Assembly (NCBI GenBank): GCA_024704175.1
Contig: CP085629.1
Coordinates: 5,084,001 to 5,148,000 of the forward strand
From: Paenibacillus sp. P25
GTDB lineage: Bacteria; Bacillota; Bacilli; Paenibacillales; NBRC-103111
Length of the DNA: 64,000 nucleotides
Direction of reading: 5' to 3'
Part shown: piece by piece, positions 18,172-28,059 of the stretch
How the letters are laid out: each line of letters opens with the position of its first letter
Position numbering within the stretch: the stretch's first letter is position 1
Made by a program: the position numbers and the translations under genes
The notes under the pieces: generated by a model
Told to the model about the DNA's origin: nothing
Databases searched by the model: none
What the model saw: the letters and a program-made list of their open reading frames with translations, nothing else

Positions 18172-19639
18172 GACTAAACTGGACCCCTTGTCAAGGACAC
18201 TTGAAAAAGAGGATTAAGCAGCACTCAAGAGATGATTCCTGTATTGCACAGGAGTCATCTTTTTTAATCCCCATTGGTACCTGTAGTGGTTGTAGTAGCG
18301 AATGTATCGCTTAATTTCACGTTCTAACTCTGCGAGATTCTTGCAGTCCCGGCTTTTTACATGGTCTTTCATATGACCGAAGAAAGATTCTTGAGGGGCA
18401 TTATCCCAGCAGTTTCCTCGCCTGGACATGGATTGTCCGAGCCCTTTGGATTTTAATAGATTCTGGTAGATAGGGCTGGTGTAGTGGCCGCCTTGATCGG
18501 AATGGATGAAGGCCTCCTTATGGAGCTTAAAACGCTTCTGTTTCATTAGCGGCTCCACGGTTTCAGTGGCCAGAGGCAGATGAAGGGTGGGGGATAGATT
18601 TTGAGCCAGAAGCTCACCTGTGGATGCATCCAGAATGGTCGAAAAATACGCCATCTGAGAATTGCCGTACGGAAGGTATGTAATATCGGTTAGCAGTGCG
18701 AGGCCGGGAATGCCTTTCTTGAAATCCCTCTGCAGCATGTTTTCAAGTGTGCGGTGCTCTTGAGTAGCCTTGGCCATCCGGCGGTAAGGATTCGCTCTCC
18801 GATGCGGGCATACAAGGTTAAACTTGCGCATCAGTCTTCGAATCCGCTTCAGATTGTAAACCGTATGGTACTCCTGCTCCAGGGTCATCTTAATGGACCG
18901 AGAGCCCTTCTTAAAGCCCCGCTTATGAAACGCCTTTTTGATCAGGTCGCCTGCCTTCTCGTCCGCCTGCTTACGCGCCAGTCGTTTGTCTGCGGAACGG
19001 AGGTAGTTATAATATCCCGAACGAGACACGCCAAGCAGGTCACAAAAATAACGTGTCATTCGCTCACGGCCATTCTTCACCACATGCCGGATCAGCTCAA
19101 AACACTCACTCGGGTTTAGGTCTTTTCCGTTTGCTAACAGCCTCCTTTCGTTCTTGTCTAACTTTTTTACGTATGCCAGTTGCTCCTCCAGGAGCCTGAT
19201 TTTGGCCTCCTGCTTCGCGATGATCTCCTCTTTGGACAAGGGGCGTTTTGAAGGACGCAGGGCAGCTTCCTTGCGCGAGTCCGCCAATCCGATGATACCG
19301 TCCTTCTCGTACGCTTTCTTCCACCGGTCGGCACATTGCTCCACCCGTTTCATTCCGAGCATCTCTACATCGAATCCGTTCGCTTCGAAAATCTCCCTGG
19401 GTGTCCGGCCCAGTAAATATTGATCGATAAACAGACGCTTGAATTCATCGGCATAAGTGATCGACTTCTCGCTTACCCGCAGAACATATGGGTTTGCTGA
19501 TAATTGTTCCCGTTCGCTTGGATTAAAATGTTTCTTGCTCATTTTGCCCGCCCCCTATAGCTAATTCCAGTATACAAAAAGGCCCCCACAGCCTAAACAC
19601 TTTTTTCAAAGTGTCTAGACTATGGGGACCAGTTTAGAC
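18172..19639. mobile_element. IS3-family insertion sequence
   Basis: The transposase gene is bracketed by imperfect terminal inverted repeats of about 36 bases. The left end begins CTAAACTGGACCCC near 18174, and the right end reads CTAAACTGGTCCCC inward from 19637. Both continue with GACACTT and GAAAAA. No clear target duplication is visible. The right end abuts the 3' end of a decayed alcohol dehydrogenase gene. The element itself is intact. Confidence 0.8.
18214..19542 (-). CDS. IS3-family transposase (single ORF)
   Basis: An intact 442-residue protein. The N-terminal part has a helix-turn-helix (LLGRTPREIFEANGF) and a leucine-zipper-like coiled coil (EEIIAKQEAKIRLLEEQL). The catalytic DDE domain has LLTDITYLPYG (D), FIHSDQGGHYTS (D) and NAPQESFFGHMK (E), with the usual RRGNCWDN before it. 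Most IS3 elements make this product by programmed frameshifting between orfA and orfB. Here a single frame spans both. It catalyses cut-out/circle-mediated transposition of the surrounding element. Its lack of frame errors contrasts with many neighbours. Confidence 0.92.
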   Translation of the reverse strand: MSKKHFNPSEREQLSANPYVLRVSEKSITYADEFKRLFIDQYLLGRTPREIFEANGFDVEMLGMKRVEQCADRWKKAYEKDGIIGLADSRKEAALRPSKRPLSKEEIIAKQEAKIRLLEEQLAYVKKLDKNERRLLANGKDLNPSECFELIRHVVKNGRERMTRYFCDLLGVSRSGYYNYLRSADKRLARKQADEKAGDLIKKAFHKRGFKKGSRSIKMTLEQEYHTVYNLKRIRRLMRKFNLVCPHRRANPYRRMAKATQEHRTLENMLQRDFKKGIPGLALLTDITYLPYGNSQMAYFSTILDASTGELLAQNLSPTLHLPLATETVEPLMKQKRFKLHKEAFIHSDQGGHYTSPIYQNLLKSKGLGQSMSRRGNCWDNAPQESFFGHMKDHVKSRDCKNLAELEREIKRYIRYYNHYRYQWGLKKMTPVQYRNHLLSAA

Positions 19640-20549
19640 CGCCCTCGGCGGCCTGCACTCCTTTTTCCAGCCTGCCCCGCTTACAGGACATGCGATAAAT
19701 GTTCACGACATCGTCGCGAGTCAGCTTTTTGAAGTTGCCGAAGTCTCCGTACACCATCGCCTTATCGGCCACCAGCTCGATGGAGGAGTCGTCGATATCG
19801 TAATAGGCCAATCGGGCTGGCGCGCCAATGGAATTGAAGAACTGTCGAAGCGCCGCGATTCCTTCTTCAGCGACTTGACGGTCGGATTTGCCTGTGGCTT
19901 CGATACCAAAGACGCGCTGTGCGAATTGTTTGAACCGCGCTACGTTAGCGTCCAGCGTTTAGGTCATCCAGTTCGGGAACAGGATGGCCAGGCCCCCGCC
20001 ATGCGGAATGTCATGCACCGCCGAAACGGCATGCTCCATGTTATGGGTTGCCCAGTCGCCGAGAATACCCATTCTTAACACGCCATTGAGAGCCATCGTA
20101 CCGCTGTAGAGAATGGTGGCCCTCTCTTCTAGATTTTGCAAATCTTCAAGCGACCGAGGTGCCGTTTCAATTACGGTGCGAAGAATGGTTTCACAGAAGC
20201 TGTCCTGCACTGGCGTATTCGTCACATGATGAAAATACTGCTCGAATACATGAGACATAATATCGACCATGCCGTAGACGGTTTGATTTGCAGGTAAGGA
20301 AGCCGTATGTGCCGGATCTAGAATCGAAAACTTAGGAAACGCATAAGGAGTACCCCAGAGCAATTTCTCTTTCGTTTCCCAGTTCGTAATGACAGAGCTT
20401 GAATTCATTTCCGAGCCTGTGGCGGCTATTGTCAGCACAGTACCGAGCGGCAGAGCGCCTGTCGCTGCAGCTTTGCGCGTAACGATGTCCCAGCTGTCAT
20501 CCCGTGCCTTCCATTCAGCTGGTAAAATTTTATCATTCTCCGAGTTCAT
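19620..20549 (-). pseudogene. Iron-containing alcohol dehydrogenase, truncated and frameshifted
   Basis: The sequence matches the C-terminal two thirds of a group III iron alcohol dehydrogenase: GALPLGTVLTIAATGSEMN, metal-binding MVDIMSHVFEQYFHH and HAVSAVHDIPHGGGLA. It starts at ATG 20549 after GGGAGGT but lacks about 95 N-terminal residues that form the nucleotide-binding domain. The frame changes at about 19962, and the normal stop (after NIYRMS) is shifted out of frame near 19683. Translation then runs into the end of the IS3 element and stops at 19620. Loss of the N-terminus makes it non-functional as a dehydrogenase, whatever the cause of the frame change. Confidence 0.8.
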
Positions 20550-20601
20550 AATACCTCCCTGTACTTCAACTATTTCGGGTAACTTTGGGTTTCTACGAGG
20601 A

Positions 20602-21072
20602 TCACAGTTCTTTTACAAACAAAACTCGATCTTGCCCTATCCCATCATAGTTAATTGCAACTGGTATACCATCAACCTCACCGGTTCCTTTTTCAATCTG
20701 GAATCCCATACGTGTGTGAAAAGCTATTGATGACTTGTTTACCGGAGATGTGACGCAACGAACCACGTTACACCCCTTCTCCCGAACCTTCTCGAAGAAC
20801 ATCTGATATAAATCTTTTGCAACTCCATCTTTCCTGCAATCAGGATGCACACCAATAAAGTGAACGTATGCTTCAGTCGGAATGGTTTGCGAGACAAACC
20901 CGATTAAGAATCCAATGACTTGGCCCTCTTGTTCGGCTATAAAGCTTGTGTCTTGAAAATGCTGAAAGAATAATTTTGGCAGCATGTCGGCCATAGGCCG
21001 GCCGCCCCACCAATCATTGATTACGGAAATCACCGGTATATAGTCGGATTCAAGTACATGCCTGAAGTTCAT
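20602..21072 (-). CDS. GNAT family N-acetyltransferase
   Basis: An intact 156-residue protein. The acetyl-CoA-binding motif appears as HFIGVHPDCRKDGVAKDLYQ (about residues 71-90), a variant of Q/RxxGxG/A. Motif B follows with NKSSIAFHTRMGFQIEKGTG. The start (MNFRHVLESDYIPV) is usual for the fold. It transfers an acetyl group from acetyl-CoA to an unknown amine. The next gene upstream is a nitroreductase on the same strand, separated by about 130 bases with a partial hairpin, so it may be transcribed alone. Confidence 0.88.
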   Translation of the reverse strand: MNFRHVLESDYIPVISVINDWWGGRPMADMLPKLFFQHFQDTSFIAEQEGQVIGFLIGFVSQTIPTEAYVHFIGVHPDCRKDGVAKDLYQMFFEKVREKGCNVVRCVTSPVNKSSIAFHTRMGFQIEKGTGEVDGIPVAINYDGIGQDRVLFVKEL

Positions 21073-21203
21073 AAAGACATCTAATCCTCCTCAAGTATTC
21101 TTCACCATATTTTACCACAATCTTGCCCCGTTATTAGTACCACAAAAAAGGAGCCGCTGTCAGCAACCCCCATTCTTAAGCTCAAGCCGCCTGTACGGGC
21201 CGT

Positions 21204-21871
21204 TTATCGCCACTCAACAATCTCATCGAGATGTTGTCTTGCTTTTGGACGTTTGGGATCCTCCTGCCGATACCCGAAAGCGACCATACAGGCTACACCG
21301 AAATTGCTCACGTTAAGGATACCCTCATTTTGTAAAATAGAGGTCACCCGCACTTTATCAAAACCTTCGATCGGGCAGGAATCAATGCCAATTTGAGTGC
21401 GGCTGTCATCATGTTTCCCAATGCGATATAGGTTTGTTTGCATGCCCATTCAAATAGGAGACGATCGTTATCTTCGAGTTCTGTTTCAATGAAGGATTTA
21501 TAGTGACCGGAAACATGCTGCACGACTTCTTCAGGCATATGATGAATGTCTTTCATCATTTTGATCACGTGAGCCGAATCATGCCTCAAGCCTTGTCTGG
21601 CCAATATAACTACAAAATGGCTGGCCGTAGGCAGTTGTCCCTGGGCACCGGCGGTTGCAGGTATTAATTTTTCGCGAAGTGCTGCGTCCTGGATCACGAC
21701 AAACTTCCAAGGCTCGAGGCCAACTGAACTTGGGGATAATCTTCCAGTCTCCAAAATAAAGTGAAAATCTTCATCCGAAATCTTTTTGCTCGTGTCAAAT
21801 GCCCTGCAAGCATGTCTGAACTGGTAAGCTTTTAAAATTTCTTGTTTCTTACTCTCTGTTCCTCGATTCAT
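21204..21871 (-). CDS. NAD(P)H-dependent nitroreductase family protein (frameshifted)
   Basis: About 222 residues over two frames. ATG 21871 follows AAAAGGAG. FMN-binding signatures are clear: YQFRHACRAFDTSKKI, LSPSSVGLEPWKFVVIQD, and NMMTAA joined to QIGIDSCPIEGFD. The C-terminal part is VACMVAFGYRQEDPKRPKAR. The frame changes near 21395. The enzyme would reduce nitro or quinone compounds using FMN. It is divergent from a drug-efflux gene across a shared 210-base region with two identical-core operators, suggesting joint control by an electrophile- or drug-sensing regulator. Confidence 0.85.
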
Positions 21872-22007
21872 CTTTCCCCAGCTCCTTTTAGGTTTTGCAC
21901 ATATAACAACGCAAGGCTCTGATTTGTGACAACGGAAATTCAACATATCCTTACAGCGATTGGTAACCATTTTGCAGAGATAAGCTTTCGGCTCCTCATG
22001 AAACCTG

Positions 22008-22067
22008 TTGACATTTCAAATAATTTTGAAATATAATGACTTAGAACATTTCAAAAATATTTGAATT
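22008..22067 (+). promoter_or_regulatory. Sigma-A promoter with two TTCAAA-N4-TTTGAA operators
   Basis: TTGACA (22008-22013) and TATAAT (22032-22037) are perfect consensus boxes 18 bases apart. The spacer itself is an inverted repeat with core TTCAAA-TAAT-TTTGAA (22015-22030). A second copy, TTCAAA-AATA-TTTGAA, lies at 22050-22065. The centres are 35 bases apart. A dimeric repressor of MarR, HxlR or similar type bound here would block the efflux gene and possibly the divergent nitroreductase. Confidence 0.75.
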
Positions 22068-22084
22068 AAAGGAGTGATACGCTC

Positions 22085-23530
22085 GTGTCTACCGATCAAC
22101 AAGCACGGCTTTGCCCCTCTTCATCTGAATTCACTGCCGTCAAGCAGCAGGCCATGGGATGGAGTTTGGCGCTTCTCGCTTTAGCCCAGCTTATCTACGG
22201 GCTCGACATCAATATCGTGTTCGTAGCTTTGCCTGAGATCGGCCACGGTCTCGGCTTCTCGGAACAGTCACTGCAATGGGTGGTCAGTGCCTACACTGTT
22301 TTCTGTGGGGGCTTCCTGCTTCTTGGAGGGCGCGTCGCCGATTTGCTCGGACAAAAACGAATGTTTATTTTCGCGTTGGTCCTCTACGCGCTTTCGTCTC
22401 TATTGGGAGGTTTGGCCTGGGATCCGCTCGTCATCATTATAGCCCGTGCCATCCAAGGTATAGGAGCGGCGTTCCTATTTCCGGCCACGTTATCGCTGAT
22501 CAACCGGTTGTTTGAGGAAGGTCCGCGTCGCAACCGCGCTCTTGCCGTATGGGGCGGCGCCGGCGCCAGCGGACTGACGATCGGCTCTATCTTGGGTGGA
22601 GTATTGACCAATGCGTTCGGCTGGGAAGCGGTCTTTTTGGTTAACGTTCCGTTAGCGGGAATCGTTGCACTAGCCGCGCTGTTCGTTATTCCCCGCGACG
22701 AGCAGCGGAATCAAAAGCGTCATTTTGATGTACCGGGCGCCGCCACCGTAACCGCAGGCGCTACTCTTCTAGTATATGTTCTTGTACAGGGACCCGAATT
22801 GGGCTGGGTTTCCCGGGAAATTATCATTAGTGCCGTACTTTCCCTGATCCTCCTGTCGATCTTCGCCCTTATCGAAATACGCAGTACTGCTCCTTTAATG
22901 TCGATACATCTTTTTCGTAACCGCAGACTTGATTACCAGCATGGTCATAACCTTCATCTACATGGGCACGTTCGGCGCTTTACCCTACTTCCTGACGACC
23001 TTATTCCAGAACGTGCACGGATACAGTGCTCTGCAAACCGGGCTTGCCTTCATCATTCCTTCATTGGCGATTGCAGCAGGCACTCAGCTCGGCGAACGGC
23101 TGGCGACCCGCTTGGAGGCACGAAGCACGCCGCTTGTCGGCATGATGATCGGAATTGTCGGGACTCTACTGATTCCGTTAGGAGCGTACACCGGCGCAGC
23201 GACTATTTGATGATCGTTCCGGGGCTCATTATTTCCGGCATCGGCCAGGGCATCACCTGGACCGGCATGTGGATCGCTGCTTCTAACGGCGTAGCCCCGG
23301 AGGATCAAGGCGTAGCGTCCGGAATAGCGTCAACCACTTTAAACATCGGTAATGCCATCGGGCTTGCCATCTTGATTGCCATCGCCAACTCGGGCATTCA
23401 GGGAATGACGGGTGAAGCTCTTCGCGAAGCATTAGCTGAAGGCGATCGGACGGCTATTTATGTGGCGGCGCTCGGTATCCTCATCGGCGCGGTTGTCGCC
23501 TTGTTTTTACCTCGAAAACGAAAAATATGA
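22085..23530 (+). CDS. MFS drug:H+ antiporter, DHA2 (EmrB/QacA) family, with out-of-frame middle
   Basis: The frame is open for 481 codons from GTG 22085 (GGAG upstream), but residues about 281-375 are nonsense. The correct protein for that part is found in another frame at 22925-23208 (MVITFIYMGTFGALPYFLTT, LAFIIPSLAIAAGTQLGERL). Two compensating shifts therefore hide inside an apparently intact gene. The rest is typical DHA2: LIYGLDINIVFVALPEI, LGGRVADLLGQKRMF, ARAIQGIGAAFLFPATLSLI, and fourteen predicted helices once corrected. It should export drugs or toxic compounds. Twin operators upstream imply tight repression. Confidence 0.85.
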   Translation: MSTDQQARLCPSSSEFTAVKQQAMGWSLALLALAQLIYGLDINIVFVALPEIGHGLGFSEQSLQWVVSAYTVFCGGFLLLGGRVADLLGQKRMFIFALVLYALSSLLGGLAWDPLVIIIARAIQGIGAAFLFPATLSLINRLFEEGPRRNRALAVWGGAGASGLTIGSILGGVLTNAFGWEAVFLVNVPLAGIVALAALFVIPRDEQRNQKRHFDVPGAATVTAGATLLVYVLVQGPELGWVSREIIISAVLSLILLSIFALIEIRSTAPLMSIHLFRNRRLDYQHGHNLHLHGHVRRFTLLPDDLIPERARIQCSANRACLHHSFIGDCSRHSARRTAGDPLGGTKHAACRHDDRNCRDSTDSVRSVHRRSDYLMIVPGLIISGIGQGITWTGMWIAASNGVAPEDQGVASGIASTTLNIGNAIGLAILIAIANSGIQGMTGEALREALAEGDRTAIYVAALGILIGAVVALFLPRKRKI

Positions 23531-23551
23531 CGGCCACCGCAACTCAACAAA

Positions 23552-23594
23552 CCGGCTCAAACCACGAAGTATGTTTTAACGTGGTTTGGGCCGG
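23552..23594 (+). terminator. Long hairpin after the efflux gene
   Basis: CCGGCTCAAACCACG (23552-23566) pairs with CGTGGTTTGGGCCGG (23580-23594) with one G-T wobble. It lies between convergent genes. The U-tract is weak. Confidence 0.55.
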
Positions 23595-23640
23595 CTCTAT
23601 ATTTCAAGCCTCCGTTTAACCAGACAAATTCGAGCAGCTC

Positions 23641-24090
23641 TTATTGAACATCTACTGCATGACCAAGTGCTGAGTTAATCAAAGCAGTGTCGAAATAATA
23701 AGGAAATCCTTCTATAACTAAATTGTCCTTCATTTTTAAGATTTGAGCGAAAGGCAACCGGATTTCTTTTTCAGTTTGTCTTGCCTTAGCCACTAAAGTC
23801 CCCCCCATAAAAAGGGTATCACCATCTAGTGTAGCTATCATGTTCTCGACGTTCATGGAACTCCACGTATTATGCATAGTATTAAAGAGTCTTCCGAGCT
23901 CTTCATAACCACACCAATCGCCTGGATAAGGAAGCGATGCAGGTTCATGAACCACGATATCGGGGTGAAAGGCTGATCGAATACCGCTGAAGTCAGTTCC
24001 ATCCGAACGCATAAATTCCATTTCGGCTGTAAACATTCGATTTAATATTTCCATTGCCTTTGTGCTGTTGTCGCTTAATGAATTATTCAT
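23641..24090 (-). CDS. SnoaL-like / NTF2-fold protein
   Basis: An intact 149-residue protein from ATG 24090. It has the cone-like NTF2 fold pattern of the SnoaL family: an N-terminal helix (MEILNRMFTAEMEFM), FHPDIVVHEPASLPYPGDW, a helix GYEELGRLFNTMHNTWSSMN and a strand-rich end (RLPFAQILKMKDNLVIEGFP). Members act as polyketide cyclases, isomerases or stress proteins with small hydrophobic ligands. The actual role here is unknown. It is convergent with the efflux gene and probably transcribed alone. Confidence 0.8.
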   Translation of the reverse strand: MNNSLSDNSTKAMEILNRMFTAEMEFMRSDGTDFSGIRSAFHPDIVVHEPASLPYPGDWCGYEELGRLFNTMHNTWSSMNVENMIATLDGDTLFMGGTLVAKARQTEKEIRLPFAQILKMKDNLVIEGFPYYFDTALINSALGHAVDVQ

Positions 24091-24296
24091 ACTTTTAATC
24101 CTCCATTCATTTTGATTCCTCTCCGTCTTTGATTATAGAACATAGGAACTTTCGATAAGTTGCTGTTCTATTCCTCACGGCATTAATGCAGAAGATCCCA
24201 GATGAACCTGCCCTTTGCTTAATGGAGTCCGCCGATGACCAGGTGAAGCGGCCCTTTTAAAAGCAAGCGACCCTGTCGCCAGACAGAACTGCAACT

Positions 24297-24306
24297 TAAA
24301 CGTTTA
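24297..24306. promoter_or_regulatory. Distal LacI-type operator
   Basis: TAAACGTTTA is a perfect palindrome matching the core of the operator at 24449-24460. The centres are 153 bases apart, compatible with DNA looping by a tetrameric LacI-family repressor. Confidence 0.55.
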
Positions 24307-24413
24307 CTATTGATTTTTGCTAAAATCCGCCCGATTCTATCCCTTATTAACTTCACATTTGATACAGATTCACCTTAAATTCGAAATATTTGACCACTTT
24401 TGTTAAAAACCCA

Positions 24414-24460
24414 TTGACAATGTATCCGTTTTCAATTAGTATGGTTACGTAAACGTTTAC
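24414..24460 (+). promoter_or_regulatory. Promoter with proximal LacI-type operator
   Basis: TTGACA (24414-24419), a 17-base spacer and TAGTAT (24437-24442) make a sigma-A promoter. The perfect 12-bp palindrome GTAAACGTTTAC (24449-24460) covers the expected start of transcription. The central CG is the hallmark of LacI/GalR operators, and a lacI-type gene lies downstream in the same cluster. Confidence 0.72.
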
Positions 24461-24494
24461 TATATCCTATTTCTTAACCAAGGAGGATTTAGAA

Positions 24495-25434
24495 ATGAAA
24501 AACAAAGCAAAGTGGAGCGGTGTATTTCCGGCAGTTCTTATCCCTTTCAAGGACGATTACTCGATCGACGAGCCGGCATTCCGGAAATTGGTCCGCTGGG
24601 TTGCGAGCCATGAAGGGATCAAGGGGATCGTGGTTAACGGACACACCGGGGAAATTATGACCCTGCTTCCCGAAGAGCGTGCGGAAGCCGTACGTATTGC
24701 CGCCGACGAATTAAAGGGCCGCATTCCCGTCATTTCCGGCGTATCCGCCGAGGGCACTATCGAAGCTATCCAGCATGCTCAAGCGGTCGAAAATGCGGGC
24801 GGAGAAGGCATTCTGCTCATGCCGCCGCACTCCTGGTTAAGATTCGGCATGCAGCCGGAATCGCCCGTTCAATTCTTTAAAGACGTAGCTCGCTGCTATT
24901 AACATTGGCATTATCGTTCACCAATACCCTACTTGGACGAAGACCTCTTATAAAACCAATCAATTGCTGCAAATGGCGGAAATTCCGAATGTCGTTTCAT
25001 TTAAAATCGGCCAAAGGGATATGGCGCAGTATGAAGTCGATGTTCGCGCTTTGAAAAAGCATGCCCCGGATGTTTCGCCGCTGACCTGCCATGACGAATA
25101 CCTGCTCCCTACCCTCATTCAAGGGATCGATGGCGCACTCGTCGGCTTCGGCCGCTTTGTTCCGGATTTAATTGCACAACTCGTGGAAGCGGTTAAAAAA
25201 CAAGATTTGGCGGCCGCCAATCAAGTGTATGACCGGATCTTTGAACTCAAACATGCCGTATACAAAATGGATGAGCCCTCCTCCACCTCGCATTTGCGCA
25301 TGAAGGAAGCCATGTTCCAACGCGGATTGATCAGCGGCTCCCTTGCGAGACGTCCCGTTCTGCCTTTGACGGAGCAGGAAAAAGAGGAGATCCGCCAAGG
25401 CCTGCAAAAAGTAGGCTTAATCGGGGTCAGCTGA
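24495..25434 (+). CDS. Dihydrodipicolinate synthase/N-acetylneuraminate lyase family aldolase (frameshifted)
   Basis: About 313 residues over two frames. ATG 24495 follows AAGGAGG. It has the class I aldolase fold: GVFPAVLIPFKDDYSIDE, GIVVNGHTGEIMTL, GRIPVISGVSAEGT, and after the frame change near 24895 IVHQYPTW (tyrosine) and VVSFKIGQRD, whose lysine would form the Schiff base. It splits or builds a keto-acid. The last helix region PSSTSHLRMKEAMFQRGLI fits the catabolic branch better than true DapA. It is clustered with a LacI regulator and an MFS permease, suggesting uptake and breakdown of a sugar acid or related compound. Confidence 0.82.
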
Positions 25435-25552
25435 ATCGCAGCCAAGTCCGGTAGTGGTTGCGGGGCTTCCCGCGACCACTCCTCTGTAGTATTTAAGCGG
25501 GGCTGGTGTATAATTATTAAAGATCTATACTTGACCCGCGGAGGTATGTCCT

Positions 25553-26552
25553 TTGACTGTAAGTATAAAAGATGTGGCACGCGCAGCAGGCGTGTCAACG
25601 GCTTCGGTATCCCGTGTATTAAGCGGCAAGCCCGGTGTCGGGGCCGATACGGCGGAGCGGATCCGTAAAGTGATAGAAGAAATGGACTACCGCCCCAATT
25701 TAGGCGCAAGAGGGCTCGTGAAACGGACAACGGGCAATATTGCCGTGGTCGTTCCGAGGGGTTCGTTTATTTTAAATAACCCGTTTTTCTCCACCGTCCT
25801 GGAAGGTATAGCCAAAGGTATTGATCAAACGGATTACAATATGTTAATGTCCTTCACTTCCGCGCAGCAAAAGCGGCCGCTGGAAACCCAAGCGGTAGAC
25901 GGGGTAATCCTGTTCTCACCCCGCCATGAGGAATTAAGTCTGGAATGGCTGCAAAGCATCGGCCTGCCCATCGTTGTCGTGGGGAGCTATTTGGAGGAAT
26001 CCCCTTCCCCTGCGTGCGTCCCGACGATGAGGACGGAATCCGGCAAGCGGTCGGCGCGCTTTATGAGCTGGGGCATCGAAACATTGGGATGATGAACGGA
26101 CCGATGAGCTCCATGCACAGCGTAAGGTGCTTGAGAGGATACCAAAGCCGGATGCGCGAGCTCGGACTGGATGCTTCGACCGGCAACGTCTTCGAGATCG
26201 ATGAATTTGATGTGCTGAAAGCGGCAAGAGGAATGGCTTCCTTTTTAAAAGACCATAAAGAAATTACCGGGGTCGTATGCGCTTCGGACTATTTGGCCAT
26301 AGGCGTGATGAAAGCGGCTACCATGATCGGGCTTACGGTACCCGAGGATTTATCCGTAGTCGGCGCGGACGATGTTCCGATTTCCGAATTCATCACCCCT
26401 TCCCTGTCGTCGGTTCATGTAGATTTGGTCGGGATCGGTAAGAAAGCCACTTCCATTCTCCTGGATATCATGCAGGGGAAGCAAATCAGAAAAAAGACGT
26501 CGTATTCAAAATGGAATACATCGGCCGGGGCACGACTGCGGCCAGGACTTAA
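25553..26552 (+). CDS. LacI family transcriptional regulator (frameshifted)
   Basis: About 333 residues over three frames. TTG 25553 follows GGAGG at 8 bases. The N-terminal helix-turn-helix and hinge are complete: IKDVARAAGVSTASVSRVL, VIEEMDYRPNLGARGL. The periplasmic-binding-like effector domain follows, with DGVILFSPRHEEL, ELGHRNIGMMNGPMSS and LSVVGADDVPISEF. Frames change near 26005 and in an A6 run near 26490. Correcting the latter gives VVFKMEYIGRGTT and TAA at 26550. It should bind the two TAAACGTTTA operators upstream of the aldolase gene and respond to the pathway's inducer. Confidence 0.85.
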
Positions 26553-26646
26553 TGAACCCGGTTCGGGAGCCGGTCCTATTTTTAACGGCATATGAAAGCG
26601 GTTGCAATTTTGGTTTCTTTGTATCCCTATTCAATGGAGGGGTAGT

Positions 26647-28051
26647 ATGAATGTGGAATTGAACAAGCAAGCTGCGGAGCTTCCGGCGGAAGTTCCCGGG
26701 AATTCAGAGAAATTTCAATTATCCGGCGCTGCTTCGGAGCTCATTGCCCGCATGGAAAGCGTCCCCTTCTCCCGTTGGCATCTAAAGCCGCGCGTCGTGA
26801 TGGGCAGCGCCACGTTCTTCGATGCTTTCGATTCGTTGTCCCTTGCTTTCGTGCTGCCAGTCCTCATTGAGCTATGGAAGCTGACGCCGGGGCAAATCGG
26901 CATTATTATTGGCGCCGGTTACCTTGGACAAGCCGTCGGGGCGATTTTCTTCGGCTGGCTGGCAGAGCGCTTCGGAAGATTGTACAGCGCGAAATATACG
27001 ATTTTTTTGATGTCCGTCATGTGCATCGCCTGTATGTTTGCCGGCAATTTCAATACGTCGCTGCTCTATCGTTTCGTGCAGGGGATCGGGATCGGCGGCG
27101 AAGTGCCGGTTGCTGCGGCATACATCAATGAGCTTTCGCGGGCTCACGGGCGGGGGCGCTTTTTTATGCTGTATGAGCTGATCTTCCCGCTTGGGTTAAT
27201 GATTAGTGCGCAGGTCGGATCCCTGGTGGTTCCGAGCTTGGGTTGGAAGTGGATGTTTCTCATCGGCGGGGTCGGCGGAATCCTGGTCTTCTCGCTTCTG
27301 TTTACCTTGCGGGAGTCTCCCCGCTGGCTGATTTCCAAAGGCAGGCTCGACGAAGCCGATCGTGTCATTCAGGAGATTGAAGCAAGCACCGATCAGCGTA
27401 TGCCTGCTTCCATGGCCGCGCCTCAAGCGATCACCAAAGGCCGGTGGAATGAACTGTTCTCCCCTTTTACCGCATGACCGAACCTTCATTGTGTGGACAC
27501 TGTGGTTTTCGGCTTATTTTGTCTCCAACGGATTAAATAACTGGCTCCCTAGTCTATATAAAACCGTGTATCATCTTCCCCTGCAGGAATCCTTGCACGC
27601 CGCTTCCATATCGAATATCATTCAGACGGCCGCCGTGCTGGCCTGCGCCTTTCTGATTGATAAGGTCGGCCGGAAAAACTGGGCTGCGGCGGCCTTTATC
27701 CTCGCAGGTATTCTGCTTGTCATTCTGTGGGCGAACGGAGCCAAGTCGGCCGAAAGCGTCATGTACCTTGGGTCTTCCGCCTATGGCGTCATGGGGACGA
27801 TCACCGTGCTGCTCTATCTTTATACTCCCGAAATCTATCCGACCCGGATCAGGGCGATCGGCACCGCCTTTGCCACCGCATGGTCGCGTCTGGCCTCGGC
27901 CATTGCGCCGACGATCGTCGGGTTCGTGTTAGGCGCCGAAGGGATCACCTCTGTCTTTCTGCTGTTTGCGGCGGTTGCCGTCATTGGCGCGCTGTTAGCT
28001 TTGAAGATGATTGAAACGCGTGAGAAGATGCTGGAAGAAATCGCTCCGTAA
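26647..28051 (+). CDS. MFS metabolite:proton symporter (frameshifted)
   Basis: About 468 residues over two frames. ATG 26647 has GGAGGGG upstream. Twelve helices and the signatures FFDAFDSLSLAFVLPVL, GWLAERFGRLYSAKY, FVQGIGIGGEVPVAAAYINE and ESPRWLISKGR place it among sugar- or organic-acid importers near the metabolite:H+ symporter group. The frame changes near 27465 (CCCC), after which FIVWTLWFSAYFVSNGLNNW continues. It is the third gene of the aldolase/LacI cluster, 95 bases after the regulator, and probably imports the substrate that the aldolase pathway consumes. Confidence 0.85.
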
Positions 28052-28059
28052 AAATAAAG

